A stretch of DNA of 64,000 nucleotides, taken from Argyresthia goedartella. Lineage: Eukaryota; Arthropoda; Insecta; Lepidoptera; Argyresthiidae. Under the pieces are notes generated by a model, which was not told where the DNA came from, searched no databases, and worked only from the letters and a program-made list of their open reading frames with translations. Position 1 is the stretch's first letter, and each line of letters opens with the position of its first letter. The stretch lies in NCBI GenBank assembly GCA_949825045.1, contig OX463818.1, forward strand, positions 32,504,906-32,568,905, in the 5' to 3' direction. A program made the translations under genes and the position numbers. Below, in pieces: positions 54,801 to 63,492 of the stretch.

Positions 54801-55650
54801 ATGTATATTTGTTTGCATGGCAGTACGTGCAATACATATAGAACTCGTCACCGAAATGACTACACAAGGTTTCCTAGCAGCTTTAGATAGATTTATAGCC
54901 CGCAGAGGTAGGCCAGCCTCAATACACTCTGATAACGGTACCAATTTTGTCGGTGCCTATAATGAATTATCAAAATTCCTAAAAAATAATTGTGACAATA
55001 TAGTAGCATACTCTGCTGAGAGTGGAATCGATTTTAAATTTTCTCCAGCGTACAGTCCACACTTTAACGGATTGGCCGAAGGTGCAGTCAGGTCAGTGAA
55101 GCATCATTTGCGACGCGTATTATCAATGGCTAGTTTAGATTATGAAGAGATGTATACAGTTTTGACACAGATAGAGGCAATACTGAACTCAAGGCCTCTC
55201 ACACCCCTCTCTTCTGATCCATCCGACCTAATTTCGCTTACACCTGCGCATTTTTTGATTGGCCGACCACTAACGACGTTGCCTACCACCCAGGTCAACG
55301 AAGACTGTCCGATTACTAGCCTGAAACGATACGAAAGGGTTCAGCGCTTGCGGTCACACTTCTGGAACCGCTTTTACAAAGAATATATTTCAGAAATGCA
55401 GAAGCGGAGCAAATGGCGCACTGATGGCGGACAACCACGACCAGGCGAGATGGTGCTTGTCAAAGACGACAGGCTACCTGCCAACAGATGGCTGCTCGGG
55501 CGGGTGACCACAGTCAACCCAGGCTCAGACGGAATCACTCGCGTTGCAGACGTCCTCACCACTGCGGGGACGATACGGCGGGCCTTCAACAGGCTATGCT
55601 CTCTTCCTTCATTGGAACCATCCACGGTCCCAAGGGCGGCAGATTGTTAA
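51898..55650 (+). CDS. BEL element C pol: end of protease, RT, RNase H, integrase
   Basis: The frame is open to 55650. An upstream start at 51823 lies inside the LTR of copy B and is not native. Blocks: protease end (MLLGADLFW, about 52137); RT (LRTVFDASAV, FVVTSDIEKMYRQI, YGTASAPYLA, FYVDDLITG at 53060); RNase H (LHAFSDASIKAYSACIYLRS at 53580, IPRLELCGALL, FWCDSTIVLGWI); integrase HHCC (54490-54650, ending CLTC); core Asp in DYAGPI (54735), Asp in HSDNGTNFVG (54926), Glu in LAEGAVRSVKHH (55075); C-terminal VLVKDDRLPANRWLLGRV. All catalytic residues are present. The last 370 bases are GC-rich compared with the AT-rich body. Confidence 0.95.
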   Translation, partial: SYSTSISIQVLNNQTSSITKRCDVTISSRISSYETDINCFIVPQITQLIPTTRINCDTFNIPSHIQLADPTFYLPSEVQMLLGADLFWEVLFHNYIAIGKNKPTLVETTLGRLVSGSIYVTNSTHTNAHNQIQCHFLNDIDLNKQINHFFEFESMSTGQQTNPVIDNECEITFNQTTTRHTDGRFNVTIPLKESPQCLGDSTQQALTRFYSLERKFKRNPAFKESYVDFMNEYLALGHMTENTNSQEHMSYFLPHHGILREDSVTTSLRTVFDASAVTSTGKSFNDIQHIGNTVQDDLISILLRFRQHKFVVTSDIEKMYRQILVNESQRHLQQIFWRSDPNHTLKKYKLNTVTYGTASAPYLATRCLVQLGKECTDNIIRDTILHDFYVDDLITGNDNENTLISTCKGVIKQLQGAQFHLRKWRSNSPSTLNKIIDENSNEEYLKLTKDDYSKTLGLLWSCKGDTLLFSSPYLHTQIHRTNKRNILSTIAQIFDPLGLINPCLLQAKLILQSLWHQNVSWDDKLPDDIESQWNKFIMCLPDLSSIQIPRRVLCDFCIKLELHAFSDASIKAYSACIYLRSVSNNGQVTVHLLLAKSRVAPLKQRLTIPRLELCGALLATQLASKVTNSLRVEINSQFFWCDSTIVLGWIKTCSKQNLKQFVYNRINVIIKNSDPIMWNYIPTELNPADIGSRGLNANQLKNSILWWGGPHYLHHPTVQMPTQPQHMNLRELPEVKFQCLLSANELPEHNNYIDKFSNFSKLQRVTAYISRFINNCRNSNNKIIGPLTTLELDSAIKTLCRFIQRDMFCKQYTYLSNKRSLPPKDKLLSLNPFVDNTGVMRVGGRLSNSNYDFNTKHPILLHASHYVTKLIVEQYHKILLHAGPQLLLATLRHKYWIMNGRNLARQVTRNCLTCCRFSGIIYKPKMGNLPEQRLHADHPFSNTAVDYAGPILIADRKGRGCRMKKTYLCIFVCMAVRAIHIELVTEMTTQGFLAALDRFIARRGRPASIHSDNGTNFVGAYNELSKFLKNNCDNIVAYSAESGIDFKFSPAYSPHFNGLAEGAVRSVKHHLRRVLSMASLDYEEMYTVLTQIEAILNSRPLTPLSSDPSDLISLTPAHFLIGRPLTTLPTTQVNEDCPITSLKRYERVQRLRSHFWNRFYKEYISEMQKRSKWRTDGGQPRPGEMVLVKDDRLPANRWLLGRVTTVNPGSDGITRVADVLTTAGTIRRAFNRLCSLPSLEPSTVPRAADC

Positions 55651-55845
55651 CGCAAGGATGCGGGGCGCGGGGGCGACGGCTACAAAACGGAGGCGCGCCG
55701 GCTCACGCCCCACTCTGGATCCACGACGCTGGCAGTTAACACTATTCATTTCATTTATATCACAGTATCCATTAAAACTTCAAGTTAATTTCAATATCTG
55801 TCGTCCGTTATTCCTCGCCATCCACGTCAACCCTAAGCTGATACA
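55645..55845 (+). repeat. 3' LTR of BEL element C
   Basis: 201 bases, starting inside the pol stop region and ending CTGATACA, followed by GCCGC. Confidence 0.95.
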
Positions 55846-55850
55846 GCCGC

Positions 55851-57872
55851 CATATCTTAATATGGCTCGGCACATCATGATGTGCCCAATTCTACAATCA
55901 GCCGCCAACATATACATAGCGATCAAACGTAAACGAATATGTATCGTAAATAGCGCTTTGGTTTTGTTTTTACCAAGCGCCGCACTAAATAAAGGCATTG
56001 GCAGTTGTACTTTTTCTCGAAAATTATAAGGTATTATGTTAAGAGAGCAAGTATATATGTTAAGAGAGCAGTCTAGTCTGCCAATAAACTGCAGTGCAGT
56101 TTGGCAGAAAAGTATTTTAAGAGAAAATATGTATTATTAAAATGAATAAACGGTTACATACATACATACATATGTAGTATGACGGCAGTAAATTCAAAAC
56201 GGCGAAAGGATAAAGTGCATACAAATTATATGCAAAGATTTTTTAAGTTCCTTGGACCTTATCTTTACAATAAAATCAGCAAATACAGTGAAATTTACAC
56301 TAAGACGATCTATGAAAATAATACAAATGGGTGATATCGTTAACATATGATGAAACTGAAAACATTATAACAGTTTAATCCTAATACTTTAATAATAATT
56401 ACAATTCAAAGAAAATAAAAACGAAATATAATAATAAAAACATACACATTCATTAACTACTCAACACACTCAATCCTACAAACACAAACATCATATGCAT
56501 CACATGCAATTTATGCTTTAGTTTTAATTTTTATATTCTCTATTTATTTATTTTTTAACCTGAATCCTTTTTTTATCAATGACTGAAGTATCTGCTTGAG
56601 TCTATACTGTAGTCTGTAATATTTTTCCAAAAACTATATATGTGATTTACTGATGAGAAGTGCAACCACTCATCCAATACCACAGGGTCCGCCCTTTACT
56701 GAATAAATTATTATTATTATATTTCCCCAGGGGATCAAGCGCGTCGCAGGTTGCGGATAGCGAATGCCCCCCCCCCCCCCAATCGGAGGGTCAGCTGCCT
56801 GTTCTATGAGCAGGTAGCCGCGGACGGTCGGCGTAACAATGTTCCTCGGCGCGGACACGCTAAATTAAATGCGTAGATAAGACAGCCCATCTGGCCTCTT
56901 GATGAGTCAACGTTTGGCGAGGGAAGTAATGTGTATGGTACGTGCGCACCAGTACCGTATCCGGTCATGCGAGCGGACACCGCTTAACCGCCAGCAACTT
57001 TTGCTGGCGGTTAACGCACTGCTGAGGAGTTGGGGCAAATATGGGGGTAGGCAAGGACTCATATACCCCAGGAGGGTTCTGGATCAACATCCGGGCAATC
57101 CCTCTCTAAGCCTTCTCCCGCAGGTTCGCGATGGGTCGTTTCTGGGGGCCACGCGCTCTACTCGGAGGATAAACGAGAGCCACCACGAGACACAATGCAG
57201 CAGCGGAGCCTTCTAGGAAAAAATATATCATAAGGAGCGTATGGCAAAGGAGCTAAACCTAGCTGCTACCGTACGCCAATAAATGACGCAAAATAGTGGC
57301 GTTGGCACACCGAACCAACCGGTCCCCCCTTCGGGAAACCAAATGGCTCAGCCCCACCCGGTGGAGACGCTGGACCAACCGGTCCACCATACGGGGAACC
57401 AAATGGCTCAGCTCCACCCGGTGAAGATGCAGGACCAACCGGTCCCCCTTTCGGGGAACCAAATGGCTCAACCCTACCCCCAAGCCGCCCCATAACCCTG
57501 TCCCTCCCAGGGACCAACCTCCGTAAGGAGACAGGGACCCGGAGGTAACAAGACAAGGGCACCGGCACACACCGGAGCACAAATAACGCCTCAGTTTTGC
57601 CCAGGAAATGTGAGGCGGCGACGCTTGCTAGCAGGGAGCCTGAACAGAACAATTGGTAAGCTGATATGATGATGGATGACTTACGACCGTTCCCAATTTT
57701 TAATCGCATGTTTAACTAGTCTAGTCTAGCTAGATCGATGGATATCTATCTCACTTCGCCTCCAGTGATATGCCTTTTTTTCGTTCATCAAACATCAGAA
57801 GGGGAAAACCATGGACAGATTGAATATCAGGAACAGCCATAAGTTCCGTAACGCACATAGTAGTCAACTCAC
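55851..57872. other. POSH intron with unclassified repeat debris
   Basis: 55851-56680 is AT-rich without features. 56760-57260 is GC-rich with a 16-base C run at about 56767. It looks like the end or 5' region of an unidentified retroelement (open frame 56899-57216). 57302-57480 has a 60-bp tandem repeat, about three units, with GACCAACCGGTCC and GGCTCAGCCCCACCCGGT, encoding a Gln/Pro-rich NQMAQP repeat. No host gene is supported. Confidence 0.5.
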
Positions 57873-57988
57873 CCCACTTCCTTTGAGATGTAGTCGTGGA
57901 TCGCGCGCGCGTGCGGCGGCAGCGGCTTGCTGTCGGCGCGTGGGCATGCCAGCTGCCCGGCTTGCTGCGGCGACGCTTGTAAACCCGC
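57873..57988 (-). CDS. POSH: POSH exon: pre-SH3-1 segment and start of SH3-1
   Basis: This is the most upstream POSH exon visible. The acceptor is TTTCCAG at 57989-57995 and the donor GTGAG starts at 57872. It encodes 38 codons plus two bases: a Gln/Pro-rich stretch, then PLPPHARAIHDYISKEVG, which is the first strand of an SH3 domain (the ALYDY-like motif appears here as AIHDY). It starts in phase 0 and ends with two bases of a Gly codon, completed by the next exon at 43656. The RING finger that precedes this region in POSH was not found up to 64000. The exon is GC-rich compared with the AT-rich intron. Confidence 0.85.
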
Positions 57989-58789
57989 CTGGAAATGGAA
58001 TAGGAATGTGATCAAATCTTCTTCTTCAGCATGACTTCTCTATAAAGTTCGCGCCGAGACCACAACAGGAGACCGAGACAGGAGACCGCACGGATGTACC
58101 TGACAGGTACCCGTCGAACGTATCTCGGATCTGATCCGTGGCTTCGCATAGGATGCACCACAGATCTGCCCCCAGGCATATCCGTGCCCGTTTCCTGCCA
58201 TACATTGGCAGTTTTCTCCGCCAAGCACGACTGGCGGGCAGATCTGCCGGGTACATCCGTGCGTATATGGCTGGGTATTAGGCTTGTATGCAACCGAGGC
58301 AACAGCATTTAGGCTATTTATCTGAATGGTGAATTTCTTAGGAGTTCAATGTCACGTGGTAATCGGGATATGAGAGGGATGTTAGAATGATGCTAATTAA
58401 GGGCTTTATTGTTTCATCAGACCCGAGTATTCTGCCAGACAAGGTATAATTGTCACGGTAATTAACATTCAATCATAACAGAACACAATCAAATGACACT
58501 TACGGTGTACGGTTAATGATGGTGTGGATAATAATGTAAGCTATTCAAATAGATTACTCATCGAGATTCGAAGAAAAAAACACATGTCAATCGAGGCAGC
58601 ATTGTTGTTGCGTAACGATAAACAAACCACTTCAACATCTATTGTCTGGTTCGATGAAAAAATGTAAGACAGGTAAACAGGGCATTACGATATAAAGCTC
58701 TGTGAGAAGAAGCAATAAATAATGACTAACTAAGCACATTTGTAAAAATCTACAGTAATAACTAAAAAATGTAAGTACCCGGTACAAAT
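57989..58789. other. POSH intron upstream of the SH3-1 exon
   Basis: 58089-58263 contains an imperfect inverted repeat (CGCACGGATGTACC on both arms, with repeated CAGATCTGCC). Minus-strand frames at 58012-58308 are open but match nothing known. No RING domain Cys/His pattern was found here. Confidence 0.5.
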
Positions 58790-60135
58790 AATGGACCTTA
58801 AGTCTCAAATTTGGCTGACTTGTTTCCTTGTTAAGCTGATAACGTTCGAACCACTGAACCGAATTGAATTAACTATGGCTAAGAACCATCGTAAGGAAAT
58901 CTACCACGCTATAGACCTGATTACTAAAATTAAAACAAATATTGACAAAAAAAACATATGGCATATTCATAGATCTAAAAAAAGCATTCGACACAGTAAG
59001 TCACCAAAAGCTACTCCTAAAATTACACGACCTCGGCGTCAGAGACTCGGCTCTGAACACGTTCAAATCCTATCTACACAATAGATGTCAAGCTGTTAAG
59101 ATCGAGAATTTCACAAGTTCATTCCAAAATATCTCATACCCCATATACCCCAGGGTTCCATAATCGGACCGTTACTGTTCTCTATCTATGTAAACAACAT
59201 AAATACGATAGGACTAACTGGAAATATTACGCTATATGCTGATGACACTTGCTTGTTTTACTTCGGCAACTCTATCAATGAACTAATCCACGATGCGCAA
59301 AGAGATTTAGAAGTACTCAATCAGTGGTTACTGAGTAATCTGTTAACGATAAATGCATCAAAAACTTCATATATGATCCTAGCCGCTAAAAATAAAGTAA
59401 TCCCTGAATTTGAGCCACTTAAAATAAATAATGAATATATTAAAAGGTCACACCAAGAAAAATACTTAGGTTTAATTATCGATGATAAATTAACGTGGAG
59501 ACCACACATTGAGTATGTCAGATCTAAACTGATATCCACACTAGGAGCACTTCGAAGGGTAGCACATTGTATACCAAGTAGAATAAGACCCCTTATATAC
59601 AATCCCTTAGCCAAATCGCATCTCGAATATTTAATTGAAATCTGGGGATCAGCGGCTCCATCCAACCTTAACCAGCTACAGAGAACCCAAAACAAAATTG
59701 TCAAGGTTTTACTACACTACCCCTTTGACACGCCAACAAAACAACTGTACGAGAAAACTAAACTATTTAACATTAACCAACTATATAAATATAACACATG
59801 TATTTTAATAAGGAAAATTACTACAAATGCCATAAAATCTAACATTGAACTACACCTATCAGATAACAGAAATCTTCGTAACAAAATCAAACTTAAACTA
59901 ACTAAACCTAGGACTAATTATGGGAAAAAGACAATAGTATTTGAGGGAGTACAGATGTTCAATAACTTACCAAACGATGTAAAGATTTGCGAATGTATTA
60001 ACACTTTCAAAAATAAGTTAAAGCTACATATTGCAACGAGTACCGTAAAATAATCTACCTATGTATTTTTAAGCATATCTCATTTTAAGTGAAATGTAAT
60101 TTCTTATGAGAATAAAGTTCTTTAAACCTAATTTA
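58790..60135 (+). mobile_element. CR1/Jockey-like LINE, 5'-truncated
   Basis: Begins around 58790 inside RT and ends with AATAAAGTTC and an A-rich end near 60140. RT blocks are spread over three frames: IFIDLKKAFDTVSHQKLLLK (58963), a decayed P-G-V block near 59150, YADDTCLF-type residues at 59237, then a long open frame 59253-60053 (KYLGLIIDDKLTWRPHIEYV, SHLEYLIEIWGSA, FEGVQMFNNLPNDVK). Related to, but not the same family copy as, the split LINE at 29243-36826. Confidence 0.88.
59253..60053 (+). pseudogene. LINE reverse transcriptase C-terminal region
   Basis: 266 codons open, from just after the YADD box to the ORF stop: LNQWLLSNLLTINASKTSYM, KYLGLIIDDKLTW and the typical C-terminal NLP-DVK end. 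The upstream part is frame-shifted, so no functional protein can be made. Confidence 0.88.
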
Positions 60136-60282
60136 CAAAAAACCGCATTCAAATCCGTCCGCCCGTTGGAGCGCTAGAGTACCACAGACAGACACAGACG
60201 TACAGACGATTCAAACATACACCACCCCTCTTTTTCGTCGGGCGGGGGTAAAACATCTTTTGATTCGATTATTACTTTGACG

Positions 60283-60352
60283 ACCTCTGTGGCGCTGGGG
60301 TTGTGGCTCTGCCTACCATGCGAGAGGTCCCGGGTTCGACCCACGGCTGGGG
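60283..60352 (+). repeat. tRNA-derived SINE head fragment
   Basis: A box-like TGTGGCGCTGGGG and B box GGGTTCGACCC at tRNA spacing, followed by GGGGATAAAAAATCCCC. The body is missing because an LTR begins at 60376. It is not a functional tRNA: the acceptor stem does not pair. Confidence 0.65.
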
Positions 60353-60375
60353 ATAAAAAATCCCCAGGTCTTGGA

Positions 60376-60992
60376 TGTTTATATTGTTTAATATTTATGC
60401 GTCGGAAACGCACCGGTTTTTTGTTGCGCGAATCGATCGCGAGTAATCGAGACATCACTAGCGAAAACGGCACTAGCAGCTGTCACTCGTACCGAAACGA
60501 GATGTAAAATTGGAGGTTAATTTTTCTCTTGGTTCTGGTCTCGTCGGGAGAATAACATGGCGGCTCGGGCCCCGTGAAATTGATGGTATTTCGGTGTACC
60601 AATTATCATACAGGCATCGGGCCTGGTCAGAGTGTAAATCTACCTCATAGCGTCGGGCTATTGATTGTAATTAGATTCGCGTCAGCGGTCAAGTGATTCG
60701 TGGTGAAGGTTGAAGTTGTACGGTCTCCAACTCGTCGTATCGGTAGCGGCGACTCCACGTGTCGGCAGCAGCACGCCGGCGAACAGCGTCGGGCAGCAAC
60801 GATAGTGATTCGACTCCATATCCTATCCCAAACTGTGCCCTTTTCCCGTGTTCCCGTCTCGAATCGAGCTTTCGATTTCCTGCCTACGGAGACAAGGTCA
60901 GTAACCAATTTCATCACTTCTTTTCTCTCACGTGGCAAAGGCATATCCCCCTCAGGATTCCACGCCGTTCGGTAGGCGTGGGAAATTAAACA
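60376..60992 (+). repeat. 5' LTR of BEL element D
   Basis: 617 bases, from TGTTTATATTG to GGGAAATTAAACA. Homologous to the solo LTR at 30091-30661 over most of its length. The 3' boundary is set by the primer-binding-like TTTTGGTAGCAG that follows. Confidence 0.85.
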
Positions 60993-61678
60993 TTTTGGTA
61001 GCAGAAGCGCGGTTTCCTAGTGGGAAATCATCGATTCACGGTAGGGTTGCCTTTGTCACATTGTAGTTGGGAGAAAAGAATATCCCAGATTGGCTCAAGT
61101 CGGCAATGAGTCTGTGGTCGGTATACCACGATTAAAGTTCATTTTCGGTAAGTGAAAGTATAAGTGCCAATTTAGTTAACAGTTGTTATAAATTTGTAGT
61201 CGGAAACTACTGTTACCAGCGCATAAAGGATTGAACGGTCATTCTGCGAAGCCTAGATTGTATTACTTACGGTAGAACGTCGGGTTCTGTAGTCCTACAG
61301 TGTTATTTCGGTTTACACAGCAGGGTCGGGCTATTTAAGGGGTATTAAGCTGATTTTGCTGACCTCAAAGGAAGTGTGGTTCCTATCGGAGGGGCCACTA
61401 CTAGAAAAATAGTTTTTTTTTATAATAACCTTTTGTGTGTTATTTGTATTGTACCACATGGTGGCATTCTCTAATTGATTTAGAGTGTATATTATAAGGT
61501 GTATGTCCACAGGGCGACCATATTAAATATTGTTTATGATTTAATTGTTTAGTGGTTGCCTTGGGTTTTACAACTTAGTTTTAATTTCTGTGCCCAGCGC
61601 TGACGGGAAAGTGCTGGTATCTGGCTGTGCTTAGTTCGGCAGTGAAGCATAGGACCAGGAACAATTAAATCGGTAACC
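60993..61678 (+). other. Leader of BEL element D
   Basis: Non-coding segment between the LTR and the gag ATG at 61679. No conserved structure was identified. Confidence 0.75.
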
Positions 61679-63163
61679 ATGGCACCTTCGCCCTTGACGG
61701 TACTGCGATATGGTGTCCGTGAGGAGATGAGATGGCTCGCCCATACTCACAAGTATGTGGAGCGACCCGACATGGACGATGTCCTGCTCAAGCGTGTGGA
61801 GGACGCAATGACACGCGTCGGGAAGGTGTGTCGGCTGGCTGCCGAGGCTGAAGCCCTCGGGCTTACGGATGAGGCCTCGGTGGCTGCAGTGAGGCAGCTC
61901 TGCGCGGATGCTGACCAAGCGATGGAGTGCTTAGGCGACATCGAGCGTCGCGCCGAAAAAATTAAGCGGTCGCGTCGGGATGACCGCGGGGAGGGTAGCG
62001 GAGACCCCCCCCCTAAGGGTGTGGTTGGACGGCTTCCACACCTGGAGATTCCGGCCTTCGGTGGGGCAATTGATGAGTGGCCGGCATTCATCAATTTGTT
62101 CGATAGCCTGGTCCACGGTCGGGACGACCTGGACAGCGCCTACAAGTTGGCCCAGCTATTGATGGCACTGCGGGGTGAACCGAAGGAGTTGGTCGGTCAC
62201 CTAACGGTTACGGCGGGCAATTATGAGATTGCCCGGGTCATATTGTTTGACCGCTACCAACACAAAAGGCGGTTGGTTGATGCGCAGCTGGGGAAGCTGT
62301 TCAGCATCCCAAGAGTAACCCGGGATGTTGACATCCGGGTACAGGTGCTCAACCCTGTGCTGGTGGCCACTAAGGCCCTTCAGAACCTTGGTCTGCCGGT
62401 AGACCAATGGTCATATATTGTGTTATATATGGTTTTGTCACGGTTGCCTGCAGCTGTTCAAAGTCGGTTTGAACAGCTGTATGGGGGCAGTAGCTCGGAA
62501 CTGCCCACGCTCGTCCAATTAACGGAGTTTTTGGAGGATGAATGCAGGCGATGCGACACCATGGATTCGGAGGCCAGTGTGCAGCGCCAACCCGCGCGGA
62601 TGCGGGAGGGGCCGTGCCCCCCACCCCCACGGGGGGGTGGTCGGTCAAAACAATTTGGCGTTTCGAGTGCCGCGCCGTCGGGTGACGGCTGTGTACACTG
62701 CGACAGTGCCGTTCATGAGGTGACCAGTTGCGCCAACTTTAAGGCGCTCGGTGTGGCTGCCCGCAGGAAGGTGGTCTTCCGCCACCGATTGTGTTTCGGT
62801 TGTTTGGGGCCGCACCCGCTGAGTGAGTGCTCACGGGCGTCCCCCTGTGAGGGCTGCGGTGGCAGGCACCACGTCGTGTTGTGCCTGAACCGGTCAGGCC
62901 CATCGGACGGTCACCAGGGCCGGACTCAGGTTGGTCGGTCACAGGGCCCAACCAGGGCCGGACCCAGTCCCCCTCCGGGCAACGGGAGTCACCAACGGGG
63001 TGACTGGGGTACCCGCGGACGGGACCCCCCCCGAGGGGAAGGGGGCAGCGCGGGGGTAACAGGCGGGACAGCCGGGGTTCGGTCGCCGCTGTCCAGGGTC
63101 AGCGAGGACTTCGGGCCGCTGGCTCACCGCGTGTTACGGGCGGGTGTCAGATGGCACCTATGA
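61679..63163 (+). pseudogene. BEL element D gag, with a frame shift near its end
   Basis: 494 codons from ATG 61679. An N-terminal helical region is followed by the core (LEIPAFGGAIDEWPAFINLF, LMALRGEPKELVGHLTV, VDQWSYIVLYMVLSRLP) and knuckles (CVHCDSAVHEVTSC, CFGCLGPHPLSEC, CEGCGGRHHVVLC). The frame ends at 63163, but the C-terminal tail like that of copy A (SPPFLERPRL, YYAGWDPL) lies in another frame, open to 63492. So gag has a shift between about 63000 and 63150. Confidence 0.88.
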
Positions 63164-63492
63164 GTGGCGCGAAGGCTGGGAGCCCACCACCTTCTGCGCC
63201 ACCCTGCCCGTCGCTCTGGGAGGCGAACAGGGAGGCGAACAGTCGGATGTCGCCCCCATTCCTAGAGCGCCCCAGGTTGGATCCGCTCTCACCCCTCCAT
63301 CCACGGTGGCCACCGGGCACACCGTTCACAGTCCGGTATGGTCGGGTACCGGGACAGCGAGGGGCCTATTATGCGGGTTGGGACCCCCTAATGTACATGC
63401 GGTCTGATATGCCACCGGTGGCATATCAGCAGCCGAGTTACCAGGCCGACGGAGGTCTGAGCGGGTTCGGATCCCGCGGGGGTTCCCGCTAG
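63151..63492 (+). pseudogene. BEL element D gag C-terminal tail
   Basis: Gly/Pro-rich tail in the shifted frame, ending GSRGGSR then TAG (63490-63492). Equivalent to the tail of copy A gag (SPPLMERPRL, VQWDPLAY), which also ends in Arg-TAG. Confidence 0.82.

Larger units (their letters stand above)
44698..55845 (+). mobile_element. BEL/Pao retrotransposon C, nearly intact, split by copy B
   Basis: 201-bp LTRs and target duplication GCCGC at 44693-44697 and 55846-55850. Net length without copy B and its duplication is about 6.65 kb, normal for the family. The order is LTR, about 1-kb leader, gag, protease, RT, RNase H, integrase, LTR. Defects are one frame break in gag near 46980 and the copy B insertion in the protease at 47398. 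Otherwise the pol frame is open over more than 1200 codons. It lies in the sense opposite to POSH. Confidence 0.96.
7652..57988 (-). other. POSH: POSH (SH3RF-type) gene locus, partial at both ends
   Basis: Thirteen coding segments on the minus strand chain into one protein. All introns begin GT and end AG, and codon phase agrees at each join (checked by hand). The encoded order is SH3-1, SH3-2, Ser/Thr-rich linker, SH3-3, basic proline-rich linker, start of SH3-4. That is the POSH/SH3RF arrangement after the N-terminal RING. In the family, POSH is a cytosolic RING E3 ligase that scaffolds Rac, mixed-lineage kinases, MKK and JNK, and in flies it also affects TAK1 turnover. The RING exons would lie beyond 64000 and the end of SH3-4 before 1. 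Introns are up to 21 kb and filled with transposable elements. All splicing here is inferred from sequence. Confidence 0.9.

Noticed and set aside
58012..58308. Open minus-strand frames just upstream of the SH3-1 exon, tested as a possible RING exon
   Set aside because: No C-X2-C / C-H-C pattern of a RING, and the sequence is part of an inverted repeat.
60283..60352. Possible tRNA gene
   Set aside because: A and B boxes are present but the acceptor stem does not pair and there is no terminator at the right place. Treated as a SINE head.
58300..61680. Search for POSH RING exons
   Set aside because: Only LINE, SINE and LTR sequence was found. The exons are presumed beyond 64000.
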